Positions 25,491 through 33,940 of a stretch of DNA of 64,000 nucleotides are shown piece after piece; position 1 is the first letter of the stretch; every line of letters begins with the position of its first letter. Made by a program: the position numbers and the translations under genes. The notes beneath the pieces are model-generated. The model made no database searches, was not told the DNA's origin, and saw only the letters and a list, made by a program, of their open reading frames with translations. This DNA is from JAWKXU01 sp964468045 (GTDB lineage: Bacteria > Pseudomonadota > Alphaproteobacteria > Sphingomonadales > Sphingomonadaceae), in assembly GCA_964468045.1 (NCBI GenBank), contig CAYXTO010000006.1:1-64000 (forward strand), given 5' to 3'.

Positions 25491-26039
25491 ATGAAGCGGA
25501 CAATCATTACCCCCGCCGCATTGCCGGATGCGGCGCTGGACGAGCTGAAAGCCTGGCTCGCCATCACCACCGCGCAGGACGATGCCCCTCTTCTGGCCCT
25601 GCTGCGCGCCGCGCTGGAGCTGTGCGAGGCCTTCACCGGCCGGATGCCGCTGGAAGCCACCTGCGAGGAAATACTGCCCGCCTGCGGCGGCTGGCAGTGG
25701 CTTTCGACCAGGTCGGTGCAAGCGGTCACCCAAGTCGAAGGCATTCCCGCCGATGGGCCACGTTTCGCCCTGCCTGCCCCGGATTACGCCATCGATCTGG
25801 ACGCGGATGGCGGGGCGAGCCTGCGCCTGCTGCGTCAGGGCAGCGCGGGGCGAATCGCGGTCCGCTTCGTGGCCGGGCTGGCCCCCGGCTGGACGGAGTT
25901 GCCCGACGGCATCCGCCATGGGGTGATCCGCCTGGCGGCCCATCATTATCGCCAGCGCGATCTCGACGCCATGCAGAGCATTCCACCCGCCGCCGTGGCG
26001 GCGCTGTGGCGGCCCTGGCGGCGGATGCGGCTGGGATGA
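25491..26039 (+). CDS. GTA head-tail connector (g6)
   Basis: This 182-residue protein is of the phage gp6-like/DUF head-tail adaptor type that docks under the portal. LDELKAWLAITTAQDDAPLLALLRAA is the typical start, followed by LCEAFTGRMP and the C-terminal PDGIRHGVIRLAAHHYRQRD segment with conserved helices. ATG 25491 follows a purine-rich stretch (GGAAACCGCG). The stop overlaps the next small gene as ATGA. Confidence 0.88.
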   Translation: MKRTIITPAALPDAALDELKAWLAITTAQDDAPLLALLRAALELCEAFTGRMPLEATCEEILPACGGWQWLSTRSVQAVTQVEGIPADGPRFALPAPDYAIDLDADGGASLRLLRQGSAGRIAVRFVAGLAPGWTELPDGIRHGVIRLAAHHYRQRDLDAMQSIPPAAVAALWRPWRRMRLG

Positions 26040-26206
26040 TCGCGGCCCGGCTTCGCTCCGGCGGTAGCGCCTTCGCCGCCAGCCTTGCCCGCAAGGCCGC
26101 GCTGCTGGCGCAAGCCCATGTGGAACAGCGCTTGCTGACCCGGCGGGCCGACCCTCTGCGCTGGCGCATGGCCCGCCTGCTCTGGCCCCTGTTCACGAAA
26201 GGCTGA
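26036..26206 (+). CDS. Small basic protein at the g7 (stopper) position
   Basis: This 56-residue Arg/Ala/Leu-rich protein begins MIAARLRSGGSAFAASLARK, lies between the g6 and g8 homologues, and is coupled to g6 by ATGA. RcGTA has a ~112-residue stopper protein (g7) at this place, and no such protein is present here. The product has no recognisable domain. It could be a reduced stopper, an assembly factor or a spurious frame, although the overlap pattern argues that it is translated. Confidence 0.6.
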   Translation: MIAARLRSGGSAFAASLARKAALLAQAHVEQRLLTRRADPLRWRMARLLWPLFTKG

Positions 26207-26211
26207 CCATC

Positions 26212-26601
26212 ATGGAAATCCCCTTGCGCGCGGCGCTGCTGGCCTGGCTTCGCGCCGATCCAGCGCTGGCGTCGAACCTCAACATCGTCACCGAAGAAGC
26301 GCCGGTGCGGGCCCATCCGCCCTGGCTGGGCATCGCGGCAAGCGCCAGCAGCGACTGGAGCGCCAAGGACCGTATCGGGCGGGAAGTGCGGATCGCGCTG
26401 GAACTCCATTGCCGGGGCGACGATCCGGCCACCGCCGCCGATCTCGTTCAGGCGATCGAGGCGCGGATCGTCAGCCTGCCGCGCGACCACTCCGGCCTCA
26501 CTCTCGTCACCGCGCAATTCCTGCGCGCCCGAGCCGAGCAGCGCGCCAGCAACACCCGTGCAGTGCTGCTCGAATATCGGTTCCGCATTCTTGCGAACTG
26601 A
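26212..26601 (+). CDS. GTA tail terminator, DUF3168 (g8)
   Basis: This 129-residue DUF3168 protein caps the tail tube at its junction with the head. PLRAALLAWLRADPAL at the N-terminus, DWSAKDRIGREVRIALELHCRG in the middle and LLEYRFRI at the C-terminus match the family. It starts six bases after the small g7-position gene. Confidence 0.88.
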   Translation: MEIPLRAALLAWLRADPALASNLNIVTEEAPVRAHPPWLGIAASASSDWSAKDRIGREVRIALELHCRGDDPATAADLVQAIEARIVSLPRDHSGLTLVTAQFLRARAEQRASNTRAVLLEYRFRILAN

Positions 26602-26622
26602 TCCACTTCAAGGAGACAGATC

Positions 26623-27030
26623 ATGACAGCCCAGAAAGGCAGCGCCTTCCTCCTCAAGATCGGGGACGGCGCGATCCCACTCGCCTACCGCACCGTCGCG
26701 GGCCTGCGCACCACGCAGATGAGCATCAATGGCGACACGGTGGTCGTCACCAACAAGGGCTCGGGCGGCTGGCGCGAGCTGCTCTCCGGTGCGGGCACGC
26801 GTTCCGTCACCGTCAACGCCGCCGGGATCTTCCTCGGCAGCGATGCCGAAACCGCGATCCGCGCCAATGCGCTGGCCGGAACCCTGGACGATTACGAATT
26901 GTCGTTCGAGGATGGCGAGAAGCTGCGCGGCCGCTTCCTGATCCAGCGGCTTGATTATGCCGGGGATTTCAATGGCGAGCGCAATTATGCGCTGGTGCTG
27001 GAAAGCTCCGGCCCGGTGGTGCCGGCATGA
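26623..27030 (+). CDS. GTA major tail tube protein (g9)
   Basis: This 135-residue protein belongs to the TP901-1-like tail tube family and forms the hexameric rings of the flexible tail. MTAQKGSAFLLKIGDG opens it, TVAGLRTTQMSINGDTVVVTNKGSGGWRELL is the conserved core (written here as adjoining parts), and SSGPVVPA ends it. GGAGA lies ten bases before the ATG. Its stop overlaps g10 as ATGA. Confidence 0.92.
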   Translation: MTAQKGSAFLLKIGDGAIPLAYRTVAGLRTTQMSINGDTVVVTNKGSGGWRELLSGAGTRSVTVNAAGIFLGSDAETAIRANALAGTLDDYELSFEDGEKLRGRFLIQRLDYAGDFNGERNYALVLESSGPVVPA

Positions 27031-27341
27031 CCGGCTGTGCCAATCCCCTGCGCGGGGAAGCACACTTGCCCATCGCCGGGGCGCCGCACCTGCTGCGCCC
27101 CAGCTTCACCGCGCTGGTCGCGGCGGAGGAGGAACTCGGCCCGCTGTTTGCGCTGGTCGAGCGTGCCGGAGCCGGGCAGCTTCGCCTTGCCGAGATCGCC
27201 GCGCTGTTCTGGCACTGCCTTGCGGACAGGCAGGACATCACGCGCGAGCAGGTGGGCGCGGCCGTGCTGGAGGCGGGCCTCGCCGCCACCGCCACGCCGC
27301 TGCGCGTGCTGCTCGGCGAGATCCTGCGCGGACAGCAATGA
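27027..27341 (+). CDS. GTA tail assembly chaperone-like protein (g10)
   Basis: This 104-residue member of the 'gene transfer agent family' tail chaperone group has LRGEAHLPIAGAPHLLRPSF, then TALVAAEEELGPLFALVERA, a pattern fixed in g10 proteins. It probably helps tail-tube polymerisation around the tape measure. It is coupled to g9 upstream and g10.1 downstream by ATGA overlaps, and the pair g10/g10.1 may work like the G/GT proteins of phage lambda (inference). Confidence 0.88.
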   Translation: MTGCANPLRGEAHLPIAGAPHLLRPSFTALVAAEEELGPLFALVERAGAGQLRLAEIAALFWHCLADRQDITREQVGAAVLEAGLAATATPLRVLLGEILRGQQ

Positions 27342-27535
27342 ACCGGGCGTTCGGGCCAGCCGCCCTGCGTCTCTGCGCTTTCGCCGCACAGTTGCTGGGC
27401 TGGCGGCCGGACCACTTCTGGAACGCAACCCCGGCCGAGCTGGCGGCGGCGCTTCTCCCCTGCGCGGCGGACGGCGCGGCCCCGCTGAGCCGGACAGAAC
27501 TGCAAACCCTGCTGGAGCAAGAGAATGACGGATGA
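27338..27535 (+). CDS. Small GTA tail chaperone partner (rcc01693-like)
   Basis: This 65-residue protein reads FGPAALRLCAFAAQLLGWRPDHFWNATPAELAAAL in adjoining parts, the signature of the short phage tail assembly chaperone found next to g10 in GTA clusters (WxPxxFWxxTPxEL). ATG 27338 overlaps the g10 stop, and its own 3' end overlaps the tape measure gene by 11 bases. Confidence 0.87.
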   Translation: MNRAFGPAALRLCAFAAQLLGWRPDHFWNATPAELAAALLPCAADGAAPLSRTELQTLLEQENDG

Positions 27536-28118
27536 TCCGATCGACACGCTGCTGGTGGAGGTTCGCGCCGGCACCCAGGGCTTCGCCAGCGACATTCAGG
27601 CGATGCGCTCCCATCTGGATTCCACGCTGGTCGATGGCTTCTCCCGCGCCGGGTCGGTGCTGGAACGCGGCCTGATTGCCGCCATCGGCCGTGGCCGCAT
27701 GGGTTTCGACGACCTCAAGCGCGTCGCCCTGCGCACCATGGACGAGATCGCCGCCCGCGCGGTGCAGGCCGGCCTGGGTTCGATCGGCATGGGCATGGCC
27801 GGGGCGGGCAATGGCGCACTCGGCCTGGGCAGCCTGCTCTCCGGCACACTGGGCGCGATCCTCGGCCTGTCGGGCCGGGCGACCGGCGGCCCGGTCTCGC
27901 CCGGGCGCCCCTATCTCGTCGGCGAACGCGGGCCGGAACTCTTCGTGCCGACCAGCGCCGGGCAGGTCGAGAATGGCCTGGGCGGGAATGCGCGCCAGCC
28001 GCGCGAGGTGCGGGTGGCGATCCAGCTTGCCGCGCCGCGCGGCGCGTCCGCCCCGGCGGCCCTGCAACGCTCGGCCCGGCAAGTGGCCAGCTCGGTGCGC
28101 AAGGCGTTGCTGGGATAA
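27525..28118 (+). CDS. GTA tape measure protein (g11)
   Basis: This 197-residue protein sets tail length and is as short as expected for a GTA (RcGTA about 219), against 600 or more in phages. An amphipathic N-terminal helix region is followed by a Gly/Ala-rich hydrophobic stretch (GMGMAGAGNGALGLGSLLSG). The conserved RATGGPVSPGRPYLVGERGPELF motif then leads into the C-terminal helix. Confidence 0.88.
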   Translation: MTDDPIDTLLVEVRAGTQGFASDIQAMRSHLDSTLVDGFSRAGSVLERGLIAAIGRGRMGFDDLKRVALRTMDEIAARAVQAGLGSIGMGMAGAGNGALGLGSLLSGTLGAILGLSGRATGGPVSPGRPYLVGERGPELFVPTSAGQVENGLGGNARQPREVRVAIQLAAPRGASAPAALQRSARQVASSVRKALLG

Positions 28119-28166
28119 TTCGTCGCGGCCCCCTTCTCTCATCCCTCACTCCCAAAGGAAACGAAC

Positions 28167-30503
28167 ATGGCATTCTGGCTCGCCCGCCAGCGTGACGGGC
28201 AGGATTCGGAGTGGATCCAGCGCTTCGACCCGCGCTTCTGGACGGTCAATTTCCCCCGCCCGATGATGGCTTCTGTGGTGACGACCGCCCCGGACGCGCT
28301 GCGGGTGGATGTGGAATTCCACCGCAGGAGCGACCTTGCCGGGCTGATCTGGGAAAGCGAGGACCACTTCGACCACCCACTGCTGGCCTACACCACCGAC
28401 CGCGACTATTCGCGCACCGCGCTGCGCTTTCGCTGGACCTCCTCCGGCATCCTGCCGCTCGATGCGCCGAACGGCCCCGCCCTCACCATCGAAGGGCGCA
28501 ATGCCGCGGGAAGCGAGGCGCGCTGGTATGTGCGGCTGTGGAACTATGCGCAGGGCACGCCCGAGGATGCGCAGATCGCCATTCCCTTCTCCGCGCTGAC
28601 GTCCGGCTGGTCCTCCGACGATCCCTCCGCCACTGAGGTCCACCCGGCCGATATCGACCGGATGTTCATCTCGCTCGCGCCGCCGGGCTTCGTGCCGGAA
28701 GACGATGCGCCGCTGGAGGCACGCGCGGACGGCTGGCTGGAACTGACCGGCATCGCCTGCGAGGGCGACCGACCCATGCTCGAGGCGGGCGACGTGATGC
28801 TGCCCCCGCATGGCATCCAGATCGCCACGGCTTATGACGACAGCTACAATCTGACCCCCGAGCGGATACTGCGCAATATTCGCGGCCTCGGCTATCGCGG
28901 GCGGATCGTGCATTACGTGGGGATGAGCCATTTCTTCCGGCTGGTTGCGGAAGAAGGCTCGATGCTGGCCGATCCGGCGGGCACGCTCTGCAATCCGGCC
29001 CGGCAGTGGCACCAGGCCTATTTCGCGGAATGCGCGCGGCAAGGCTACCAGCCGATCGCCTCGCTTTCCTACGAGCTGTTCGCGGACCATTGCCCCGAGG
29101 GCTGGCGGCAGCGCGCCCTGGACGGGTCTCCCGCCCTGACCGGCTGGGTGCCGCCATCCACCTTGCTTTCGCCCGCCCATACGGAGGCGATGGGCTGGCT
29201 GCGGGCCGTCGCCGCCCATTTCGTCGCCCTGCTGGAGGAGGCCGGATTGCCGGTGTTGTTCCAGATCGGGGAGCCATGGTGGTGGACCTTCGCCGATGGG
29301 CGGATCTGCCTCTATGACGAAGCCGCGCGCGTGGCCTTGGGTGGTGAAGGTCAACCGCCCGAAATCGCCGATATGCGGGCCTCGCTGGACGCGGCCCAGC
29401 TGGCCCTGCTCGATGCGGCGGGCACGCTGCTCGCCCAATCGACGGCGGATCTGACCGCGACGATCCGTGCCGCCGCCACCGGCCCGACCGAAGTGCTGCT
29501 GCTGGCCTTCACGCCGACGATCCTCGACCCCGCCATGCCGGAACTGCGCCGGGCCAACCTGCCGCCCGGCTGGGCCTGGCCTGCCTTCGACCGGCTGCAG
29601 CTGGAGGATTACGACTGGCTGACCGGCGGAGCGGAAGCCCGGCGCAAGGAAACCTATCAATGGGTGCAGGATCGCCTCGGCTATCCGGTCGAGAGCCAGG
29701 ACTATTTCTCCGGCTTCGTGCTGCTGGCGGACAATGCCGAAAGCTACTGGCCGAAAATCGACGCCGCGCTGGATGAAGCGCAAGCGCGGGGCGTGACCCA
29801 GCGCTTCGTCTGGGCGCTGCCCCAGGTCAATCGCGACGGCTACACCCGCCTCGCGCCTTCGCAGGACAACGATATGCAAGCCTTCGACGATGTGCCCTAT
29901 CCGCTGGCGTTGGGGCGCGATGCCTCAGTCTGCCCGGAATTCTCCACCTCCGTCGCAGTCACTGCGTCCGGCCATGAGCGCCGCAGCAGCCTATGGTCGG
30001 ATGCGAGGCTCCGCTTCGATGTCGGACCGGGCATCCGCTCCGAGGAAGAACTGGGCGTGCTGATCGCCTTCTTCCGGGCAAGGCGCGGGGCGGCGCGCGG
30101 TTTCCGCCTGACCGATCCGTTCGACTTCAGCTCGAACGGCGGCACGGCTCCGCCAACCAGCGCCGATCAGCTGCTCGGCATCGGGGACGGGACGACCGCC
30201 AGCTTCCAGCTGATGAAGCGCTATGGTGAAGAGCCGGACCCGCAGCTGCGCCGCATAACGCGCCCGCGGCCGGGCACCGTGTCCATCAGCGTGGACGGAG
30301 TGGAAACCGGCGGATGGACGCTCGAGCCGGGCGGGCGCGTAGTCTTCGCCAGCGCTCCGGCCACCGGCGCGGTGATCCGGGCGGGCTTCCTGTTCGATGT
30401 ACCGGTGCGTTTCGCCGAGGACCGGCTGGACATCGCAGGTGCCAATTTCCGCGCGGGCGAAGCGCCGAGCGTTCCCCTGATCGAAATTCGCGAGGCGGTA
30501 TGA
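28167..30503 (+). CDS. GTA distal tail protein g12 (DUF2460) fused to an N-terminal TIM-barrel-like region
   Basis: This 778-residue protein carries the DUF2460 (TIGR02217) domain in its last 200 residues (from about 578: ASVCPEFSTSVAVTASGHERR, FRLTDPFDFSS, IEIREAV). RcGTA g12 is only about 210 residues, so about 577 residues are extra. They comprise a beta-rich N-terminal part (about 1-195) and then a region resembling glycosidase TIM barrels, with YVGMSHFFRL, ASLSYELFADHCP and FQIGEPWWWTF. E369 in GEPWWW sits like the acid/base Glu of clan GH-A. The barrel call is by eye. The stop overlaps g13 as ATGA. Confidence 0.85.
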   Translation: MAFWLARQRDGQDSEWIQRFDPRFWTVNFPRPMMASVVTTAPDALRVDVEFHRRSDLAGLIWESEDHFDHPLLAYTTDRDYSRTALRFRWTSSGILPLDAPNGPALTIEGRNAAGSEARWYVRLWNYAQGTPEDAQIAIPFSALTSGWSSDDPSATEVHPADIDRMFISLAPPGFVPEDDAPLEARADGWLELTGIACEGDRPMLEAGDVMLPPHGIQIATAYDDSYNLTPERILRNIRGLGYRGRIVHYVGMSHFFRLVAEEGSMLADPAGTLCNPARQWHQAYFAECARQGYQPIASLSYELFADHCPEGWRQRALDGSPALTGWVPPSTLLSPAHTEAMGWLRAVAAHFVALLEEAGLPVLFQIGEPWWWTFADGRICLYDEAARVALGGEGQPPEIADMRASLDAAQLALLDAAGTLLAQSTADLTATIRAAATGPTEVLLLAFTPTILDPAMPELRRANLPPGWAWPAFDRLQLEDYDWLTGGAEARRKETYQWVQDRLGYPVESQDYFSGFVLLADNAESYWPKIDAALDEAQARGVTQRFVWALPQVNRDGYTRLAPSQDNDMQAFDDVPYPLALGRDASVCPEFSTSVAVTASGHERRSSLWSDARLRFDVGPGIRSEEELGVLIAFFRARRGAARGFRLTDPFDFSSNGGTAPPTSADQLLGIGDGTTASFQLMKRYGEEPDPQLRRITRPRPGTVSISVDGVETGGWTLEPGGRVVFASAPATGAVIRAGFLFDVPVRFAEDRLDIAGANFRAGEAPSVPLIEIREAV

Positions 30504-31321
30504 GCCGGATATTCTATCGCGAGGAGCTGGAAACGCTCGCGGCCTTCTGGCGCATTCACCGCCGCGATGGGGTGACACTGGGCTTCACCGCCCATGATCG
30601 CGACCTGTGGTTCGATGGCGTCCGGCACCGCGCCGCGCCGGGCATGGTGCCCTCCGCGATCCGGCGAACCGCCGATCTCGAACCCGACAGCGCCGAGGTG
30701 GAAGGCGCCTTGACCCACGATGCGATCTCCACCGCCGAACTGGCGGCAGGGCGCTTCGACGGCGCCACAATGCGCATCGGCGTCGTGGACTGGACCAGCC
30801 TGGAGCGGGCGATCCTCTATCGCGGAACGATTGGCGCGATCTCGCGGGAGGATGTCCGCTTCACCGCCGAACTGCTTTCGGCCAAGTCCGTGCTGACGGT
30901 CGACCCGGTGCCCTACACCAGCCCGACCTGCCGCGCCGAGTTTTGCGGGCCAGGCTGCGCCTTATCCGCGCAGCGCTTCACCCATGAGGCGCAGGTCACC
31001 GCTATCGACTTCGCCGCCAACCGCGTGGAATTTGCCGGCGGACCCGATCCGCAACTGCTGGCCCATGGCGAACTGCGCTGGATCGACGGGCCGCAGGCAG
31101 GGATCGCCATGCAGGTGATGGCAGTGGACGGGGCGGGCCTGGTGCTCGACAGGATGCTCGACCCGAGTCTGGCCACCGGCACGCGGGCAAGATTGCGCGA
31201 AGGCTGCGACCGGAGGATCGCCACTTGCGCCACCCGCTTCGGCAATGCCGCCAATTTCCAGGGCGAACCGTTCCTGCCCGGCAACGACTTGCTGGCGCGC
31301 TATGGCGTTCCCCCGCAATGA
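30500..31321 (+). CDS. GTA tail protein g13 (DUF2163)
   Basis: This 273-residue homologue of RcGTA g13 is part of the baseplate hub. The N-terminal DUF2163 part has TLAAFWRIHRRDGVTLGFTAHDRDL and the C-terminal part has CRAEFCGPGCALSAQRF and CDRRIATCATRFGNAANFQGEPFLPG. Its six cysteines in these two blocks match the iron-sulphur-like or zinc cluster seen in tail hub proteins; the metal here is inference. It has ATGA overlaps on both sides. Confidence 0.92.
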   Translation: MSRIFYREELETLAAFWRIHRRDGVTLGFTAHDRDLWFDGVRHRAAPGMVPSAIRRTADLEPDSAEVEGALTHDAISTAELAAGRFDGATMRIGVVDWTSLERAILYRGTIGAISREDVRFTAELLSAKSVLTVDPVPYTSPTCRAEFCGPGCALSAQRFTHEAQVTAIDFAANRVEFAGGPDPQLLAHGELRWIDGPQAGIAMQVMAVDGAGLVLDRMLDPSLATGTRARLREGCDRRIATCATRFGNAANFQGEPFLPGNDLLARYGVPPQ

Positions 31322-31731
31322 GCGGCGACGGGATGGCACTGGCGAAGGCGGCTGAAGCTCTGGCGGGTGCGCCATTCCGGCTGCACGGGCGCGATCCGGA
31401 AACCGGGCTGGATTGCGTCGGATTATGCCTTGCGGCGCTCGCGGCGATCGGCCGCCCGGTCCGGATCCCGGCATGCTACGGGCTTCGCAATCGGAGTATC
31501 GCGAACCTCCTGCGCTTCGTGGACGAGGCCGGGCTTGCCGAAGCGGCCGGGCCGATCCGGCCCGGAGACATTATCCTGATCAGGCCGGGCACGGCCCAGT
31601 TCCATCTTTCCATCGCGGCCGGCCCCGGGCGCTTCATCCAGGCCCACGCCGGATTGCGGCGGGTGGTCGTCACACCCGGCCCGTTGGTGGCGCCCGTGCT
31701 TCGCCATTGGCGCATAACCCCCTTTCCTTGA
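31318..31731 (+). CDS. GTA cell-wall peptidase g14 (NlpC/P60)
   Basis: This 137-residue NlpC/P60 cysteine peptidase would cut peptidoglycan peptides during DNA delivery. The catalytic Cys33 is in GLDCVGLCLAAL, the catalytic His96 in QFHLSIAAG, and a third polar residue in IQAHAG. A DRNlpC-like PIRPGDIILIR strand precedes the His. It is coupled to g13 by ATGA and followed seven bases later by g15. Confidence 0.92.
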   Translation: MSGDGMALAKAAEALAGAPFRLHGRDPETGLDCVGLCLAALAAIGRPVRIPACYGLRNRSIANLLRFVDEAGLAEAAGPIRPGDIILIRPGTAQFHLSIAAGPGRFIQAHAGLRRVVVTPGPLVAPVLRHWRITPFP

Positions 31732-31738
31732 GGACATC

Positions 31739-33940
31739 ATGGCAACTCTCGTCTTCACAACGCTGGGCGCCGCGCTTGGCGGCCCCTTGGGCGGCCTGGC
31801 TGGCGGGCTGATCGGGCGGCAGGTCGATACGGCCCTGCTGGGCGGGTCAGGCCGCAAGGGTCCGCGCCTCGACGATCTGCGAATATCCAGCTCAAGCTAC
31901 GGTTCGGCGATCCCGCGCCATTACGGCAGGATACGCGCACCCGGCTCGATCATCTGGTCCACCAATCTGGTCGAGCATGAGGAAAGCAACGATTCGGTCA
32001 CCACCTATCGCTACAGCGTGTCCTTCGCCATCGCGCTGTCGAGCGCGCCCATCGCCGGCATCGGACGGATATGGGCGGACGGCAACCTGCTGCGCGGCGC
32101 GGAAGGCGACCTGAAGACCAGCGGCACGTTGCGGATATATTCCGGCCACGGCGACCAGCCGGTCGATCCGCTGCTCGCCTCGGCCCTGGGGAGCGAGGCG
32201 CCCGCCCATCGCGGCCTGGCCTATGCGGTGTTCGAGGATCTCGACCTCGCCATCTTCGGCAACCGGATTCCCTCCCTCAGCGTGGAGATCCTTGGCGATG
32301 CAGATGCAGCGGAGCTCGGGCCGATGCTGGCCGATCTGATCGATTCCGCCACAATCGGCCTGCCGCTTCCGGGCCTTGCCGGCTTCAGCTGGGAAAGCGG
32401 CTCTCTCGGCAGCACTCTGGCCCTGATCGATTCGATTTATCCCCTGGCCTGCGATGCCGGCGGCGAAGTGCTGACGATCAGGCCGGCCGAACGCATTCCG
32501 CCCGACCCTCCGCTTCTGCCGGAACCGGCAGGCGCGACGGCAGAGGGAAGCTTCGGGCCGCTCGGTGGCACGCTGTTTCGCAGGACGCTATCCGATCATG
32601 ATCGGCCCCGCGCGCTGCGCTATTATGATCCCGCGCGCGACTATCTGGCGGGGATGCAGCGCGCAGGCGGACATAGCGGACGAGGCCGGGAACAAGTGCT
32701 CGACTTCCCCGGCGCCCTCGCCGCCGGCGATGCGCGCAGCCTTGCGGATGCAGCGGTCGAACGCGCGGCCTGGGCCAGCGAGACCATCGCCTGGCGCATT
32801 GCCGAACTCGATCCCGCCCTCGCCCCCGGGCAGGTCGTGCGGGCACCCGGGCTGGCCGGGCTTTGGCGGATCGTTTCGTGGGAATGGCGCAGCGAAGGCG
32901 TGGAACTCGAATTGCTGCGGCTATCGCAGGGCGGCGCACGTCAGGCCCTGTCGGATCCGGGCCGGATCGACCCCCCTGTGGACCTTCCGGCGAGTCCGAC
33001 CCAGCTCATGATATCGGAATTGCCATGGGACGGAACTGGCTCCCCCGACCAGCCGATCATCGCTGCCGGCGTTTCCTCCGCCAGCGGCGGATGGCCGGGT
33101 GCGGGGCTCGATGTCGAGCGGATGGGCACGCTTGTTCCCCTGCGCGGCAGCGGCCGCAGGCGAACCGTCATGGGCGAAATCACCGGCCCGCTCGCACCCT
33201 CCGCCGCAATGCTGCTGGAGCGCGAGGGCGGAGTGACGGTCGTGCTGGTTTCGCCCGATTTCGCGCTTTTCAGCGTGGATTTCACCGCCATTGCTGCGGG
33301 CTCGAACCGCGCGCTGATTGGTGGGGAAATCCTTCAATTTGCATCCGCGACAGCCCTGGGCGGCGGCCAGTGGCACTTGCAAGGCCTGTTGCGCGGACGC
33401 GCAGGCACGGAAGCCGCAGCCATGAACGGCCATCCCGCCGGTACGCCCTTCATGCTGCTGGATGACAGCTTGCGCAGACTCGATCCGGACATTGTCGGCG
33501 ATGCGGCCGGAGCCGTCATCACCGCCCAAGGGCCAGGCGATCAAGCCCTGGTTGTATCCACCATTGCGAATCCAGGGCTGTCCCTGCGTCCACTCTGCCC
33601 CGTTCACCCTCGCAAGCGGACCACGGACGCAGGGGATGTCGTGCTGAGCTGGATACGCCGCGCACGAGGCGCATGGCGGTGGCGCGATCAGGTTGAAACC
33701 CCGCTGGTCGAGGAAGCCGAGCACTATCTGGTCGGCCTCGGTCCCGTCGAAATGCCTCATGTCCAGTGGGAAGTGGCCACATCGCGGATCGTTTTCGCTG
33801 CCGATGAATTCGCCAGCCTTGCCGCCGCTTACCCCGGCGCGACTGTCTGGGTGAGGCAGATCGGCACCCATGCCCTGTCCGAGCCGTTGCGCTTGACGCT
33901 CTTCCCTGATCCCACCCTCAGACAAGGATATCCGCAATGA
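31739..33940 (+). CDS. GTA tail hub protein g15, short form without TIM barrel
   Basis: This 733-residue protein is homologous to the RcGTA hub/megatron. The N-terminus MATLVFTTLGAALGGPLGGL is followed by SSYGSAIPRHYGRIRAPGSIIW, the phage-tail hub beta domains, and LQGLLRGRAGTEAA near residue 545. RcGTA g15 is about 1304 residues because it contains a central GTA TIM-barrel domain. Here the sequence passes from VEILGDADAAELGPMLADLI straight into the next hub domain, so the barrel is missing. Compare the extended g12. It is coupled to the DUF2793 gene by ATGA. Confidence 0.9.
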   Translation: MATLVFTTLGAALGGPLGGLAGGLIGRQVDTALLGGSGRKGPRLDDLRISSSSYGSAIPRHYGRIRAPGSIIWSTNLVEHEESNDSVTTYRYSVSFAIALSSAPIAGIGRIWADGNLLRGAEGDLKTSGTLRIYSGHGDQPVDPLLASALGSEAPAHRGLAYAVFEDLDLAIFGNRIPSLSVEILGDADAAELGPMLADLIDSATIGLPLPGLAGFSWESGSLGSTLALIDSIYPLACDAGGEVLTIRPAERIPPDPPLLPEPAGATAEGSFGPLGGTLFRRTLSDHDRPRALRYYDPARDYLAGMQRAGGHSGRGREQVLDFPGALAAGDARSLADAAVERAAWASETIAWRIAELDPALAPGQVVRAPGLAGLWRIVSWEWRSEGVELELLRLSQGGARQALSDPGRIDPPVDLPASPTQLMISELPWDGTGSPDQPIIAAGVSSASGGWPGAGLDVERMGTLVPLRGSGRRRTVMGEITGPLAPSAAMLLEREGGVTVVLVSPDFALFSVDFTAIAAGSNRALIGGEILQFASATALGGGQWHLQGLLRGRAGTEAAAMNGHPAGTPFMLLDDSLRRLDPDIVGDAAGAVITAQGPGDQALVVSTIANPGLSLRPLCPVHPRKRTTDAGDVVLSWIRRARGAWRWRDQVETPLVEEAEHYLVGLGPVEMPHVQWEVATSRIVFAADEFASLAAAYPGATVWVRQIGTHALSEPLRLTLFPDPTLRQGYPQ

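Noticed and set aside
26036..26206. Calling the 56-residue protein a true g7 homologue
   Set aside because: It is half the size and shows no sequence pattern of head-tail stoppers; only position supports it.
28146..29879. 577-residue minus-strand frame over the g12 N-terminal extension
   Set aside because: The plus frame is continuous with DUF2460, has domain-like sequence, and is part of a coupled operon. The minus frame is a GC-rich shadow.
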